Assembly (NCBI RefSeq): GCF_000721175.1
Contig: NZ_JOEZ01000025.1
Span: 1 to 64,000 of the forward strand
Source: Streptomyces anulatus
Lineage (GTDB): Bacteria > Actinomycetota > Actinomycetes > Streptomycetales > Streptomycetaceae
Direction of reading: 5' to 3'
Length of the DNA: 64,000 nt
Part shown: one piece after another, positions 44,278-52,854 of the stretch
Position numbering within the stretch: the first letter of the stretch is position 1
Layout of the letters: each line of letters starts with the position of its first letter
Made by a program: the position numbers and the translations under genes
The notes under the pieces: model-generated
What the model was told of the DNA's origin: nothing
The model's database searches: none
The model's input: only the letters and a program-made list of their open reading frames with translations

Positions 44278-44796
44278 TCAGCGCGCGCCGTCCGCGCCGG
44301 CGGCCTCCACCGGGCCCGTCGCGGCCGGATCCGCACCGGCGGCCCGCTCGGCGAGCCCCGGAAAGGCTACGTTGCCGCCCCGCCAGCGGGCCGACCGCAC
44401 CGCGGCCTCCCGCAGCGCGCCCGCGGCCTCCTCGCGGCGCGGACCCTCGGTGGCCCGTACGAGATCGGCGTACGCGCCCGCGATCCGGTCCTCCAGCACC
44501 GCGGCCAGCCGCACCGCCGACAGGGAGCCGGCGACGGCGAACGGCAGAGCGTACGCGGCGTCCGAGGCCACCGGCCGCCCGCCCAGGTCCCGGGCGGTGC
44601 GCGCCAGCGCGTCCCGGCGGGCCCGGTGCCCGTCGTACGCGGCGCGGGCCTCGGCGCCCCGCTTCCCGTCAAGGCGGCCGCCCAGTACCCCGTACCCGTA
44701 CACGGCGGCGTGCTCGGCGGCCAGGGCAGCCTGGACGGCGGTCAGCTCGGGGGAGTCGGCATCGCCCTCGGAGGGCCGGACGGAACGGGTGCTCAT
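44278..44796 (-). CDS. Ferritin-like (DUF4439) protein
   Basis: A 172-residue, almost wholly helical protein matching the DUF4439 ferritin-like family. LTAVQAALAAEHAAVYGYGVLG holds the Glu and His of the first metal-ligand helix (E-H-A-A-V-Y-G-Y), and AYDGHRARRDAL, the second His-bearing helix, follows. No signal peptide is seen. The ATG overlaps the end of the upstream lipoprotein gene by four bases (ATGA), and GAGGAG precedes it, so the pair is translated together. Function may be di-iron chemistry or structural; unknown. Confidence 0.8.
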   Translation of the reverse strand: MSTRSVRPSEGDADSPELTAVQAALAAEHAAVYGYGVLGGRLDGKRGAEARAAYDGHRARRDALARTARDLGGRPVASDAAYALPFAVAGSLSAVRLAAVLEDRIAGAYADLVRATEGPRREEAAGALREAAVRSARWRGGNVAFPGLAERAAGADPAATGPVEAAGADGAR

Positions 44797-45332
44797 GCGG
44801 CTCTCTCCTCGGCCAGTTCGGTCAGCAGATAGGCGTGCGCGGCCGCGGCCGCCGCCACCGAGGCCAGCAGCCGGGCCAGCTCCGGCTCGGCGTTCAGCAG
44901 CGCCTCGGCGTACGCGTCGGCCCGGCGGCGCTCGGCCGTCGCCAGCTCCTTCACCGCGGTCTTCGGGTCGGCGGACACCGGGCCGGGGGCGGCGGGAGCG
45001 GGGCCGGTCTTCCGGCCGTCCTTCGCGCGCGGCGGTGCCAGTGCCTTCCCGTGCTCCACCGCGGCCGCCCGCAGGGGCGCCAGGCCCGCCGCGGTCGCCG
45101 GATGCGCCTCGGCCACCAGGTCGTACCGGGCGAGCAGGAGGGCGCCGTCGCGCACCGCCTTCTCGCGCAGGGTCCTCTCGGTCTTCGCGGCGGCGGCCCG
45201 CGCGCCGGAGTGCGCGCGCTTCCCGCCGTCCGCCGTCTCGTCGCCGCCCCCGCAGCCGGTCAGCACCGCACCCAGGGCGAGGGCTCCCGTCGCGGTGAGC
45301 GCCCCCCTGCGCGTCGTCCCCGTGCGCCGCAC
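44793..45332 (-). CDS. Tat-type lipoprotein paired with ferritin-like protein
   Basis: A 179-residue exported protein. TTRRGALTATGALALGAVLT with LTGC gives a twin-arginine-like signal and lipobox. The mature part is Ala-rich and helical (KTERTLREKAVRDGALLLAR, AELATAERRRADAYAEAL-like repeats, ASVAAAAAAHAYLL). Two of the helices look like a divergent copy of the ferritin-like fold encoded next, so the pair may form a mixed four-helix assembly across or at the membrane. GTG 45332 has AAGGAG five bases upstream. It is first in the three-gene unit and divergent from rimP. Confidence 0.75.
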   Translation of the reverse strand: MRRTGTTRRGALTATGALALGAVLTGCGGGDETADGGKRAHSGARAAAAKTERTLREKAVRDGALLLARYDLVAEAHPATAAGLAPLRAAAVEHGKALAPPRAKDGRKTGPAPAAPGPVSADPKTAVKELATAERRRADAYAEALLNAEPELARLLASVAAAAAAHAYLLTELAEERAA

Positions 45333-45356
45333 GTTTCTCCTTCGGGCCTGGACCGA

Positions 45357-45376
45357 TCCTGACAGGATCTGTCCTG
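45357..45376. promoter_or_regulatory. Overlapping palindromes in the rimP/lipoprotein divergent region
   Basis: TCCTGACAGGATCTGTCCTG contains TCCTG-A-CAGGA and CAGGA-TCTG-TCCTG, so three alternating half-sites overlap. It lies 25 bases upstream of the leftward lipoprotein start and 130 before rimP. On the minus strand CAGGAT here could serve as a -10 box for the lipoprotein unit. Confidence 0.4.
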
Positions 45377-45508
45377 ATGTGATCACCGCAGGCGAGCGTA
45401 CCCGCGGCCGAGCGGCAGGCGGACGGCAACACCCCTGGCGACCGGATACCCTTTGACCTGACGCACGACGATCCCCACAACAGCACACGCGGCCGAGGAG
45501 TCACCCGG

Positions 45509-46012
45509 ATGAGCACCACCCAGAAGGAGAGGCTGCGCGGGTTGCTGGAACCGCTCGTCAGCGCGCAGCAGCTGGACCTCGAGGAGATCGAGGTGTCCCG
45601 GGCCGGCCGCCGTGGAGTGCTGCGGGTCATCGTGGACTCCGAGGAGGGCGTGGAGCTGGACGCCTGCGCGGAGCTGAGCCGCGCGATCTCCGAGAAGCTG
45701 GACGAGACCGACGCGATGGGCGAGGGCGAGTACGTCCTCGAAGTCAGCTCCCCCGGCGCGGACCGCCCGCTGACCGAGCACCGCCACTACGTACGCGCCA
45801 TCGGCCGGCTGGCCAGGTTCCACCTGGCCGGCGACGGATCCGGTGAACTGGTCGCCCGCATCCTCGCCGTCGACGAGGACGGGCTGGACCTCGAAGTGCC
45901 CGGCGTCAAGGGCCGCAAGCCCACCGCCCGCCGCCTGGTCTTCGCCGAGATCGCCAAGGCGCGCGTGGAGATCGAATTCAACCGCAAGGACAAGAAGGAA
46001 GAGGAGGCGTAG
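45509..46012 (+). CDS. rimP: Ribosome maturation factor RimP
   Basis: A 167-residue 30S-subunit maturation factor. [20 protein letters not shown] opens the N-terminal domain, and [20 protein letters not shown] and [20 protein letters not shown] are the family signatures. The C-terminal SH3-like domain runs from [12 protein letters not shown]. It is the first gene of the rimP-nusA-ylxR-infB operon; nusA starts two bases after its stop. Confidence 0.95.
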   Translation: MSTTQKERLRGLLEPLVSAQQLDLEEIEVSRAGRRGVLRVIVDSEEGVELDACAELSRAISEKLDETDAMGEGEYVLEVSSPGADRPLTEHRHYVRAIGRLARFHLAGDGSGELVARILAVDEDGLDLEVPGVKGRKPTARRLVFAEIAKARVEIEFNRKDKKEEEA

Positions 46013-46014
46013 CC

Positions 46015-47055
46015 GTGGACATCGATGTGAAGCTTCTGAAGGGCTTGGCGCAGGACAAGGAGATCCCCTTCGACGTGCTCGTCGGGGCGATCGAGTCGGC
46101 CCTCCTCATCGCGTACCACCGCACCGACGGCAGCCGCCGCCGGGCGCGTGTGAAGCTCGACGAGAACGGCCACGTCACGGTGTGGGCCAAGGAGGACCCG
46201 GCCGACCTCGAGGAGGGCCAGGAGCCCAAGGAGTTCGACGACACCCCGTCCGGGTTCGGCCGGATCGCCGCGACCACCGCCAAGCAGGTCATCCTGCAGC
46301 GGCTGCGCGACGCCGAGGACGACCGCACCTTCGGGGAGTACGCGGGCCACGAGGGCGATGTAGTCACGGGCGTCGTCCAGCAGGGCAAGGACCCCAAGAA
46401 CGTCCTGGTCGACATCGGCAAGATGGAAGCCATGCTGCCGGTCCAGGAGCAGGTCCCGGGCGAGGAGTACGTGCACGGCCTGCGCCTTCGTACGTATGTG
46501 GTACGGGTCGCCAAGGGCGTCCGCGGTCCTTCGGTGACGCTCTCGCGCACCCACCCCAACCTGGTGAAGAAGCTCTTCGCGCTGGAGGTTCCGGAGATCG
46601 CCGACGGCTCGGTGGTCATCGAGGCCATCGCCCGCGAGGCCGGTCACCGCACCAAGATCGCCGTGCGCTCCACCCGCGCCGGCCTGAACCCCAAGGGCGC
46701 CTGCATCGGCCCGATGGGCAGCCGTGTGCGCAACGTCATGGCGGAGCTCCACGGTGAGAAGATCGACATCGTGGACTGGTCCGACGACCCGGCCGAGATG
46801 GTCGCCAACGCCCTCTCGCCCGCCCGGGTGAGCGAGGTCGAGGTCGTCGACCTCGGCGCCCGCTCCGCCCGCGTCACCGTGCCGGACTACCAGCTGTCGT
46901 TGGCGATCGGCAAGGAGGGCCAGAACGCCCGCCTCGCCGCCCGTCTCACCGGCTGGCGCATCGACATCCGCCCCGACACCGAGACGGACGAAGAGCGCGA
47001 GAGTGCCGACCGCGAGCGGGCCGAGCGGGCCCGCGAGCGCTCGGAAAGGCGTTGA
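46015..47055 (+). CDS. nusA: Transcription termination/antitermination factor NusA
   Basis: A 346-residue NusA without the C-terminal acidic repeats of E. coli, as in other actinobacteria. The N-terminal RNA polymerase-binding domain begins [20 protein letters not shown]. The S1 domain follows around [20 protein letters not shown], then KH1 ([18 protein letters not shown]) and KH2 ([19 protein letters not shown]). It binds RNA polymerase and nascent RNA. The charged C-terminal tail ([17 protein letters not shown]) is short. GTG 46015 is two bases from the rimP stop. Confidence 0.95.
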   Translation: MDIDVKLLKGLAQDKEIPFDVLVGAIESALLIAYHRTDGSRRRARVKLDENGHVTVWAKEDPADLEEGQEPKEFDDTPSGFGRIAATTAKQVILQRLRDAEDDRTFGEYAGHEGDVVTGVVQQGKDPKNVLVDIGKMEAMLPVQEQVPGEEYVHGLRLRTYVVRVAKGVRGPSVTLSRTHPNLVKKLFALEVPEIADGSVVIEAIAREAGHRTKIAVRSTRAGLNPKGACIGPMGSRVRNVMAELHGEKIDIVDWSDDPAEMVANALSPARVSEVEVVDLGARSARVTVPDYQLSLAIGKEGQNARLAARLTGWRIDIRPDTETDEERESADRERAERARERSERR

Positions 47056-47168
47056 CCCGGAGCGGGTCCAGGGAATAGATCTGGGCGGTACGCCGCTGAG
47101 ATCACGACAACATCCGTTCGATTTTTGCCCCGGAGGGGTGAGGTCGGTACGGGGAGGTAGACTTAACC

Positions 47169-47447
47169 GTGTCTGGCCGGATGCAAGCCCGCGCTTGCCC
47201 CGAGCGAACCTGTGTGGGATGCCGGGAGCGAGTGGCCAAGAGCGAGCTGCTGCGCATCGTCGTGGACGAGGGTGCCTGCGCCCCTGATCCACGCGGTACG
47301 CTGCCCGGCCGGGGTGCTTACGTGCACCCTGTCTCTGTCTGTCTCGACCTGGCGGTTCGCCGCCGGGCGTTCCCCCGGGCCTTCAAGGCCAAGGGGCCGT
47401 TCGACACCGCGGCACTGACGCGGTTCGTCGAGCGGGTGACACCGTAA
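47169..47447 (+). CDS. ylxR: YlxR/RnpM family RNA-binding protein
   Basis: A 92-residue protein of the DUF448 family. ERTCVGCRERVAKSELLRIV holds the CxxC-type N-terminal motif. LPGRGAYVHPVSVCLDLAVR is the GRGAY signature that forms the RNA-binding surface. In Bacillus the relative binds RNase P RNA (RnpM). GTG 47169 lies only five bases after a TAGACT box (47158-47163), so a leaderless internal transcript is possible in addition to the operon mRNA, though no good -35 is seen. Confidence 0.9.
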   Translation: MSGRMQARACPERTCVGCRERVAKSELLRIVVDEGACAPDPRGTLPGRGAYVHPVSVCLDLAVRRRAFPRAFKAKGPFDTAALTRFVERVTP

Positions 47448-47596
47448 GAAAAGTGAACGGCACGGGTCCCCGTGCGGTCAGGTACCTCGCGAGTTGGAAG
47501 TAGGTCGAGATTGCGATGAGCACTCGATGAGTACGCGATGAGTACGCCCATGAAGTAGCGACGGTCCGGCGGTAACCCGGACCTAAAAGGAGCGAA
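47448..47596 (+). promoter_or_regulatory. infB leader with chained mini-ORFs and hairpin
   Basis: Three 11-base-period repeats (CGATGAG at 47514, 47525 and 47536) create three tiny reading frames joined by ATGA overlaps: ATG 47516 (M-S-T-R-stop), ATG 47527 (M-S-T-R-stop) and ATG 47538 (M-S-T-P-M-K-stop, ending 47558). A hairpin GGTCCGG/CCGGACC (47563-47583) follows at once, then AAAAGGAG and the infB GTG at 47597. The layout suggests translation-dependent control of infB, but this is inference. Confidence 0.5.
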
Positions 47597-50500
47597 GTGG
47601 CTAAGGTCCGGGTATACGAACTCGCCAAGGAGTTCGGCGTCGAGAGCAAGGTCGTCATGGCCAAGCTCCAAGAACTCGGTGAATTCGTCCGTTCGGCGTC
47701 CTCGACGATCGAGGCGCCGGTTGTACGTAAGTTGACCGACGCACTGCAGGGGCCCGGCGGCAACGCTGGCAAGTCCGCTGCCAAGCCTGGTGCGCCCCGC
47801 AAGGCGGCGCCCGTGAAGCCCGCAGCGCCCTCCCCGGCCGCTGCGGCACGTCCCGCTGCCCCGAAGCCCGGCGCACCGGCTCCCAAGCCGGCCGAGGCCC
47901 CGAGCAGCACCCCGGCGGCGCCCTCCGCGCCGTCGGCGGGCCCCCGTCCGGGCCCGAAGCCCGCGCCGAAGGCGGCCCCGGTGACCCCGGTCCCGGCCGC
48001 CGAGTTCTCGGCTCCGGCTCCGGCCCAGCCGGCTGCCCCCCAGCAGCCCCAGGCCCCGCGTCCCGCGGGTGCCACCCCGGGCCCCCGTCCCGCCCCCGCC
48101 CGTCCGGCTCCGGCCGGCGGACAGCGCGAGGGCGGCCGTGACGGTGGCCAGCGTGACGGCGGCCGTGGTGGCGAGCGTGGCGGCGACCGCCCCGCACGTC
48201 CCGCGGGTCAGGGCGCCCCGCGCCCCGGCGGCGCCCGTCCGGCCGGTCCCCGTCCGGGCAACAACCCCTTCACCTCCGGCGGTTCCACCGGCATGGCGCG
48301 CCCCTCGGCGCCCCGTCCCGGCGGTGCCCCGCGCCCCGGTGGCGGCTCGGAGCGCCCCGGCGCCCCGCGTCCCCAGGGCAGTGGCCCCGGCGGCGCCCCG
48401 CGTCCGCAGGGTGGTCAGGGTCAGGGCGGTGCCCGTCCCACTCCGGGCGGCATGCCCCGCCCGCAGGCTCCGCGTCCCGGCGGCGGTCCCGCCGGTAACC
48501 GTCCGAACCCGGGCATGATGCCGCAGCGTCCCGCCGCGGGCCCGCGTCCCGGCGGTGGCCCCGGCGGTGGCCGCGGTCCCGGCGGTGGCGGTGGCGGTCG
48601 TCCCGGCGGTGCCGGTGGCGGCGGCGGTCGTCCCGGTGGCGGCGGCTTCGCCGGTCGTCCCGGTGGCGGCGGCGGTGGCGGCTTCGCCGGCCGTCCGGCC
48701 GGTCCCGGTGGCGGCGGCGGTGCCGGTCGTCCCGGTGGCGGCGGCGGCTTCGGCGGTCGTCCCGGCTTCGGTGGCCGTCCCGGCGGCCCCGGTGGCCGAG
48801 GTGGCACACAGGGTGCGTTCGGCCGTCCCGGCGGTCCGGCGCGTCGTGGCCGTAAGTCGAAGCGGCAGAGGCGCCAGGAGTACGAGTCCATGCAGGCCCC
48901 GTCGGTGGGCGGCGTCATGCTGCCCCGCGGCAACGGGCAGGCAGTGCGGCTGTCCCGCGGTGCTTCCCTCACGGACTTCGCGGAGAAGATCAACGCGAAC
49001 CCGGCGTCGCTCGTCGGCGTGATGATGAACCTCGGCGAGATGGTCACTGCGACGCAGTCCGTCCCCGACGAGACGCTGCGGTTGCTCGCGGACGAGATGA
49101 ACTTCGTCCTCGAGATCGTCAGCCCCGAGGAGGAGGACCGCGAGCTGCTCGAGTCCTTCGACATCGAGTTCGGCGAGGACGAGGGCGGCGAAGAGGCCCT
49201 GGTCTCCCGTCCGCCGGTCGTGACCGTCATGGGTCACGTCGACCACGGTAAGACCCGACTGCTGGACGCGATCCGCAAGACGAACGTCATCGCGGGCGAG
49301 GCCGGCGGCATCACGCAGCACATCGGTGCCTACCAGGTCGGCGCCGAGGTCAACGGCGAGGACCGCCGTATCACCTTCATCGACACCCCGGGTCACGAGG
49401 CGTTCACCGCCATGCGTGCACGTGGTGCGAAGTCGACCGACATCGCGATCCTCGTGGTGGCGGCCAACGACGGTGTGATGCCCCAGACGATCGAGGCGCT
49501 GAACCACGCCAAGGCGGCCGATGTGCCGATCGTGGTCGCGGTCAACAAGATCGACGTCGAGGGCGCCGACCCGACCAAGGTGCGCGGCCAGCTCACCGAG
49601 TTCGGTCTGGTGGCCGAGGAGTACGGCGGCGACACGATGTTCGTCGACATCTCCGCCAAGCAGGGCCTCAACATCGAGGCTCTTCTGGAGGCCGTCGTCC
49701 TCACCGCCGACGCCTCGCTCGACCTGCGGGCCAACCCGGAGCAGGACGCGCAGGGTATTGCGATCGAGTCCCACCTCGACCGCGGCCGCGGTGCCGTCTC
49801 GACCGTCCTCGTCCAGCGCGGAACGCTGCGCATCGGTGACACGGTGGTCGTCGGCGACGCGTACGGCCGTGTCCGGGCGATGCTCGACGACAACGGTCAG
49901 AACGTCCAGGAAGCGGGTCCGTCGACCCCGGTCCTGGTCCTGGGTCTCACCAACGTCCCGGGTGCCGGCGACAACCTCCTGGTCGTCGACGAGGACCGTA
50001 CGGCCCGTCAGATCGCCGAGAAGCGTGCGGCCCGTGAGCGCAACGCCAACTTCGCCCGCAAGGGCGTCCGGTTCTCCCTGGAGAACCTGGACGAGGCGCT
50101 CAAGGCCGGTCTGGTCCAGGAGCTCAACCTCATCATCAAGGGCGACGCGTCCGGTTCGGTGGAGGCTCTCGAGTCCTCGCTGCTCCAGCTCGACGTCGGT
50201 GAAGAGGTCGACATCCGGATCCTGCACCGCGGTGTGGGTGCGGTGACCGAGTCGGACATCAACCTGGCGACCGGCTCCGACGCCATCGTGATCGGCTTCA
50301 ACGTGCGCGCCGCAGGGCGTGCCGAGCAGATGGCCGAGCGCGAGGGTGTGGACGTCCGGTACTACTCGGTCATCTACCAGGCGATCGAAGAGATCGAAGC
50401 GGCCCTCAAGGGCATGCTCAAGCCGGAGTACGAAGAGGTCGAGCTCGGCACGGCGGAGATCCGCGAGATCTTCCGCTCGTCCAAGCTGGGCAACATCGCC

Positions 50501-50731
50501 GGTGTGCTGGTCCGCTCCGGCGAGGTCAAGCGCAACACCAAGGCGCGCCTGCTGCGTGATGGCAAGGTCATCGCGGAGAACCTCAACATCTCCGGCCTGC
50601 GCCGCTTCAAGGACGACGTCACCGAGATCCGCGAAGGCTACGAGGGCGGTATCAACCTCGGAAACTTCAACGACATCAAGATCGACGACGTCATCGCGAC
50701 GTACGAGATGCGCGAGAAGCCGCGAGGCTGA
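47597..50731 (+). CDS. infB: Translation initiation factor IF-2
   Basis: A 1044-residue IF-2. The N-terminal IF2_N helix ([20 protein letters not shown]) is followed by a very long Pro/Ala/Gly/Arg-rich linker at about residues 55-430. A second IF2_N-like part follows ([20 protein letters not shown]), then the GTPase domain with GHVDHGKT (546-553), [15 protein letters not shown] and NKIDVEG. Domains II to IV contain ARRKGVRF-like [20 protein letters not shown] and GTAEIREIF. It places fMet-tRNA on the 30S subunit. GTG 47597 follows a leader with three mini-ORFs. Confidence 0.96.
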   Translation: MAKVRVYELAKEFGVESKVVMAKLQELGEFVRSASSTIEAPVVRKLTDALQGPGGNAGKSAAKPGAPRKAAPVKPAAPSPAAAARPAAPKPGAPAPKPAEAPSSTPAAPSAPSAGPRPGPKPAPKAAPVTPVPAAEFSAPAPAQPAAPQQPQAPRPAGATPGPRPAPARPAPAGGQREGGRDGGQRDGGRGGERGGDRPARPAGQGAPRPGGARPAGPRPGNNPFTSGGSTGMARPSAPRPGGAPRPGGGSERPGAPRPQGSGPGGAPRPQGGQGQGGARPTPGGMPRPQAPRPGGGPAGNRPNPGMMPQRPAAGPRPGGGPGGGRGPGGGGGGRPGGAGGGGGRPGGGGFAGRPGGGGGGGFAGRPAGPGGGGGAGRPGGGGGFGGRPGFGGRPGGPGGRGGTQGAFGRPGGPARRGRKSKRQRRQEYESMQAPSVGGVMLPRGNGQAVRLSRGASLTDFAEKINANPASLVGVMMNLGEMVTATQSVPDETLRLLADEMNFVLEIVSPEEEDRELLESFDIEFGEDEGGEEALVSRPPVVTVMGHVDHGKTRLLDAIRKTNVIAGEAGGITQHIGAYQVGAEVNGEDRRITFIDTPGHEAFTAMRARGAKSTDIAILVVAANDGVMPQTIEALNHAKAADVPIVVAVNKIDVEGADPTKVRGQLTEFGLVAEEYGGDTMFVDISAKQGLNIEALLEAVVLTADASLDLRANPEQDAQGIAIESHLDRGRGAVSTVLVQRGTLRIGDTVVVGDAYGRVRAMLDDNGQNVQEAGPSTPVLVLGLTNVPGAGDNLLVVDEDRTARQIAEKRAARERNANFARKGVRFSLENLDEALKAGLVQELNLIIKGDASGSVEALESSLLQLDVGEEVDIRILHRGVGAVTESDINLATGSDAIVIGFNVRAAGRAEQMAEREGVDVRYYSVIYQAIEEIEAALKGMLKPEYEEVELGTAEIREIFRSSKLGNIAGVLVRSGEVKRNTKARLLRDGKVIAENLNISGLRRFKDDVTEIREGYEGGINLGNFNDIKIDDVIATYEMREKPRG
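47780..48850 (+). repeat. Low-complexity coding stretch in infB
   Basis: Codons for Gly, Pro, Arg and Ala recur in near-tandem units such as GGTCGTCCCGGTGGCGGC, which encode GRPGGG-type repeats. They fill the IF-2 linker. The region is prone to length change between strains and to misassembly. Confidence 0.8.
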
Positions 50732-50739
50732 TCAAGGAA

Positions 50740-50767
50740 GGGGTCCGGGAGTTCGCTCCCGGCCCCC
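50740..50767 (+). terminator. TTCG-loop hairpin after infB
   Basis: GGGGTCCGGGAG (50740-50751) pairs with CTCCCGGCCCCC (50756-50767), with one mismatch and a stable TTCG tetraloop, just past the infB stop. Downstream genes may therefore depend on read-through or their own promoters. Confidence 0.7.
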
Positions 50768-50896
50768 CACTACGGTCGGGGCCGGTCGACGGGTCGTATT
50801 TCCGTCGATCGGCTCCGGCCGTTCCGGTACGGTTCTGGTGTCCCCGGCAAGTTCTGGCGGGGCACGAACCCGAACCGGCGGGACATCCGGACACAC

Positions 50897-51190
50897 ATGT
50901 ATGTGGGGACCCTGTCCTTCGATCTGCTCCTCGGCGACGTACGGTCGTTGAAGGAGAAGCGTTCCGTCGTCCGCCCGATCGTCGCCGAGCTGCAGCGCAA
51001 GTACGCGGTGAGCGCGGCCGAGACCGGCGGACAGAATCTCCACCGCAGGGCCGAGATCGGCCTTGCCGTGGTCTCCGGTGACACCGGACACCTCACGGAC
51101 GTGCTGGACCGCTGCGAGCGGCTGGTCGCGGGGCGTCCCGAGGTGGAGCTGCTGTCGGTGAGACGGCGGCTGCACAGTGACGAAGACTGA
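50897..51190 (+). CDS. YlxP-like protein (DUF503)
   Basis: A 97-residue ferredoxin-like-fold protein of the DUF503 family, nearly always found between infB and rbfA. MYVGTLSFDLLLGDVRSLKE opens it, KRSVVRPIVAELQRKYAVSA and AEIGLAVVSGDTGHL are family motifs. A role in ribosome assembly or translation has been suggested from synteny only. ATG 50897 starts 37 bases before the strong motif; the rbfA gene begins 36 bases after the stop. Confidence 0.88.
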   Translation: MYVGTLSFDLLLGDVRSLKEKRSVVRPIVAELQRKYAVSAAETGGQNLHRRAEIGLAVVSGDTGHLTDVLDRCERLVAGRPEVELLSVRRRLHSDED

Positions 51191-51226
51191 CAGTCAAGCG
51201 AAATCAGAAGGAAGAGTGACGGACCG

Positions 51227-51709
51227 GTGACCGACAACGCGCGGGCCCGCAAGCTGGCCGATCGCATCCAGGTCGTGGTCGCGGAGACCCTGGACCGGCG
51301 AATCAAGGATCCGCGGCTGGGATTCGTGACGATCACGGACGCCCGGGTCACCGGCGACCTGCGGGAGGCCACGGTCTTCTACACGGTCTACGGCGACGAC
51401 GAGGAGCGCGCGGCCTCCGCCGCCGCGCTGGAGAGCGCCAAGGGCGTCCTCCGCACGGAGGTCGGGCGGCAGACCGGGGTCCGGTTCACGCCGAGCCTGG
51501 CCTTCGTCCCGGACGCCCTCCCGGACAACGCCCGCACCATCGAGGACCTCCTCGACAAGGCGCGGGCCAAGGACGCGGAGGTGCGCCAGGTGTCCACGGG
51601 CGCCCAGTACGCCGGCGACGCCGACCCGTACCGCAAGCCCGAGGACGAGGACGACGAGCCCGGGACCGACGGATCCTCCGAGAAGAACGAGGGCCCGGCC
51701 TCCGCATGA
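51227..51709 (+). CDS. rbfA: Ribosome-binding factor A
   Basis: A 160-residue 30S maturation factor. [20 protein letters not shown] is the first helix and [19 protein letters not shown] the KH-like strand. [17 protein letters not shown] and [20 protein letters not shown] follow. The tail ([18 protein letters not shown]) is acidic and disordered, as in other actinobacteria. GTG 51227 is used; the purine-rich site GAAGGAAGAG lies rather far upstream. The stop overlaps the truB ATG by four bases. Confidence 0.95.
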   Translation: MTDNARARKLADRIQVVVAETLDRRIKDPRLGFVTITDARVTGDLREATVFYTVYGDDEERAASAAALESAKGVLRTEVGRQTGVRFTPSLAFVPDALPDNARTIEDLLDKARAKDAEVRQVSTGAQYAGDADPYRKPEDEDDEPGTDGSSEKNEGPASA

Positions 51710-52605
51710 CCGAGCAGACCACCACGCCGGACGGCCTTGTCATCGTCGACAAGCCGTCCGGCTTCACTTCGCACGACGTCGTCGCCAAGATGCGCGGCAT
51801 CGCCCGCACCCGCCGCGTCGGCCACGCCGGCACCCTGGACCCGATGGCGACCGGAGTCCTCGTGCTCGGCGTCCAGCGGGCCACCAAGCTGCTGGGCCAC
51901 CTCGCCCTGACCGAGAAGGAGTATCTCGGCACGATCCGGCTCGGCCAGGACACCGTCACCGACGACGCCGAGGGCGAGATCACCTCGTCCACCGACGCCT
52001 CCGGTGTGACCCGCGAGGGCATCGACGCCGGGGTGGCCGCGCTGACCGGCCGGATCATGCAGGTCCCGTCCAAGGTCAGCGCCATCAAGATCGGCGGCAA
52101 GCGGTCCTACGCGCGGGTGCGCGGCGGCGAGGAGTTCGAGATCCCGGCCCGCCCGGTGACCGTCTCCTCCTTCCGTGTCTACGACGTTCGCGAGGCGGTC
52201 GCCGAGGACGGTACCCCCGTCGTGGACCTGGTCGTCTCCGTCGTCTGCTCCTCGGGGACGTACATCCGGGCCCTCGCCCGCGACCTCGGTGCCGGGCTCG
52301 GCGTCGGCGGCCACCTGACGGCGCTGCGCCGCACCCGGGTCGGCCCCTACGGACTGGACGCGGCCCGGACGCTCGACCAGCACCAGGAGGCGCTGACCGT
52401 GATGCCGGTAGCCGAGGCGGCCGCCTCCGCCTTCCCCCGCTGGGACGTGGACGAGAAGCGCGCCAAGCTGCTCCTCAACGGCGTACGCCTGGACATGCCC
52501 GCCCATCCGGAGGGGCCGGTCGCGGTCTTCGGGCCCGACGGTACGTTCCTCGTGCTCGTAGAGGAGGAGAAGGGCAAGGCCAAGAGCCTCGCCGTCTTCG
52601 CCTGA
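51706..52605 (+). CDS. truB: tRNA pseudouridine(55) synthase
   Basis: A 299-residue Tru[21 protein letters not shown] is motif [20 protein letters not shown] holds the catalytic Asp. [20 protein letters not shown] and [20 protein letters not shown] are further motifs. [15 protein letters not shown] binds the tRNA T-loop. The C-terminal PUA-like part is short. It modifies U55 in tRNA. Coupled to rbfA by ATGA, and closed by a 15-pair terminator. Confidence 0.96.
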   Translation: MTEQTTTPDGLVIVDKPSGFTSHDVVAKMRGIARTRRVGHAGTLDPMATGVLVLGVQRATKLLGHLALTEKEYLGTIRLGQDTVTDDAEGEITSSTDASGVTREGIDAGVAALTGRIMQVPSKVSAIKIGGKRSYARVRGGEEFEIPARPVTVSSFRVYDVREAVAEDGTPVVDLVVSVVCSSGTYIRALARDLGAGLGVGGHLTALRRTRVGPYGLDAARTLDQHQEALTVMPVAEAAASAFPRWDVDEKRAKLLLNGVRLDMPAHPEGPVAVFGPDGTFLVLVEEEKGKAKSLAVFA

Positions 52606-52668
52606 GCCGCATCCCGCGCCGCGCCCCGCCGGACCTTTCGCGCGGCAGGTCGTGTGTGGCAGGCCCTG

Positions 52669-52708
52669 CGTGGAGCGGGCACCCCCCCAACCCGGTGCCC
52701 GCTCCACG
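52669..52708 (+). terminator. Terminator after truB
   Basis: CGTGGAGCGGGCACC (52669-52683) pairs perfectly with GGTGCCCGCTCCACG (52694-52708) around a ten-base loop. The remaining bases up to 52854 hold no gene that I can see. Confidence 0.85.
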
Positions 52709-52854
52709 TTCCCCTCCCCAGCACCATTACTGCTCCCCGGGGGACACGCTCATTCACCCCATCGGACGGGCGCTCGGAGTGAACACCGGGGGCGTGGGGG
52801 GCGCTTTCACCGTCCGCGCGCTCCCGGAGACCACCGACGGCCTAACGTCGGACC

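Noticed and set aside
47158..47168. TAGACT as a firm promoter for leaderless ylxR
   Set aside because: The distance to the GTG fits, but no acceptable -35 box lies 16-19 bases upstream. Left as a possibility in the ylxR entry.
48000..48850. Repeated units that could suggest a CRISPR array or satellite
   Set aside because: The repeats are short, irregular and in frame, coding for the Gly/Pro/Arg linker of IF-2. There are no unique spacers of even length.
47318..50227. A 969-codon open frame on the minus strand across infB
   Set aside because: It mirrors the infB codons (Thr/Gly/Ala-rich repeats opposite Gly/Pro/Arg codons), has no family motif, and IF-2 on the plus strand is beyond doubt.
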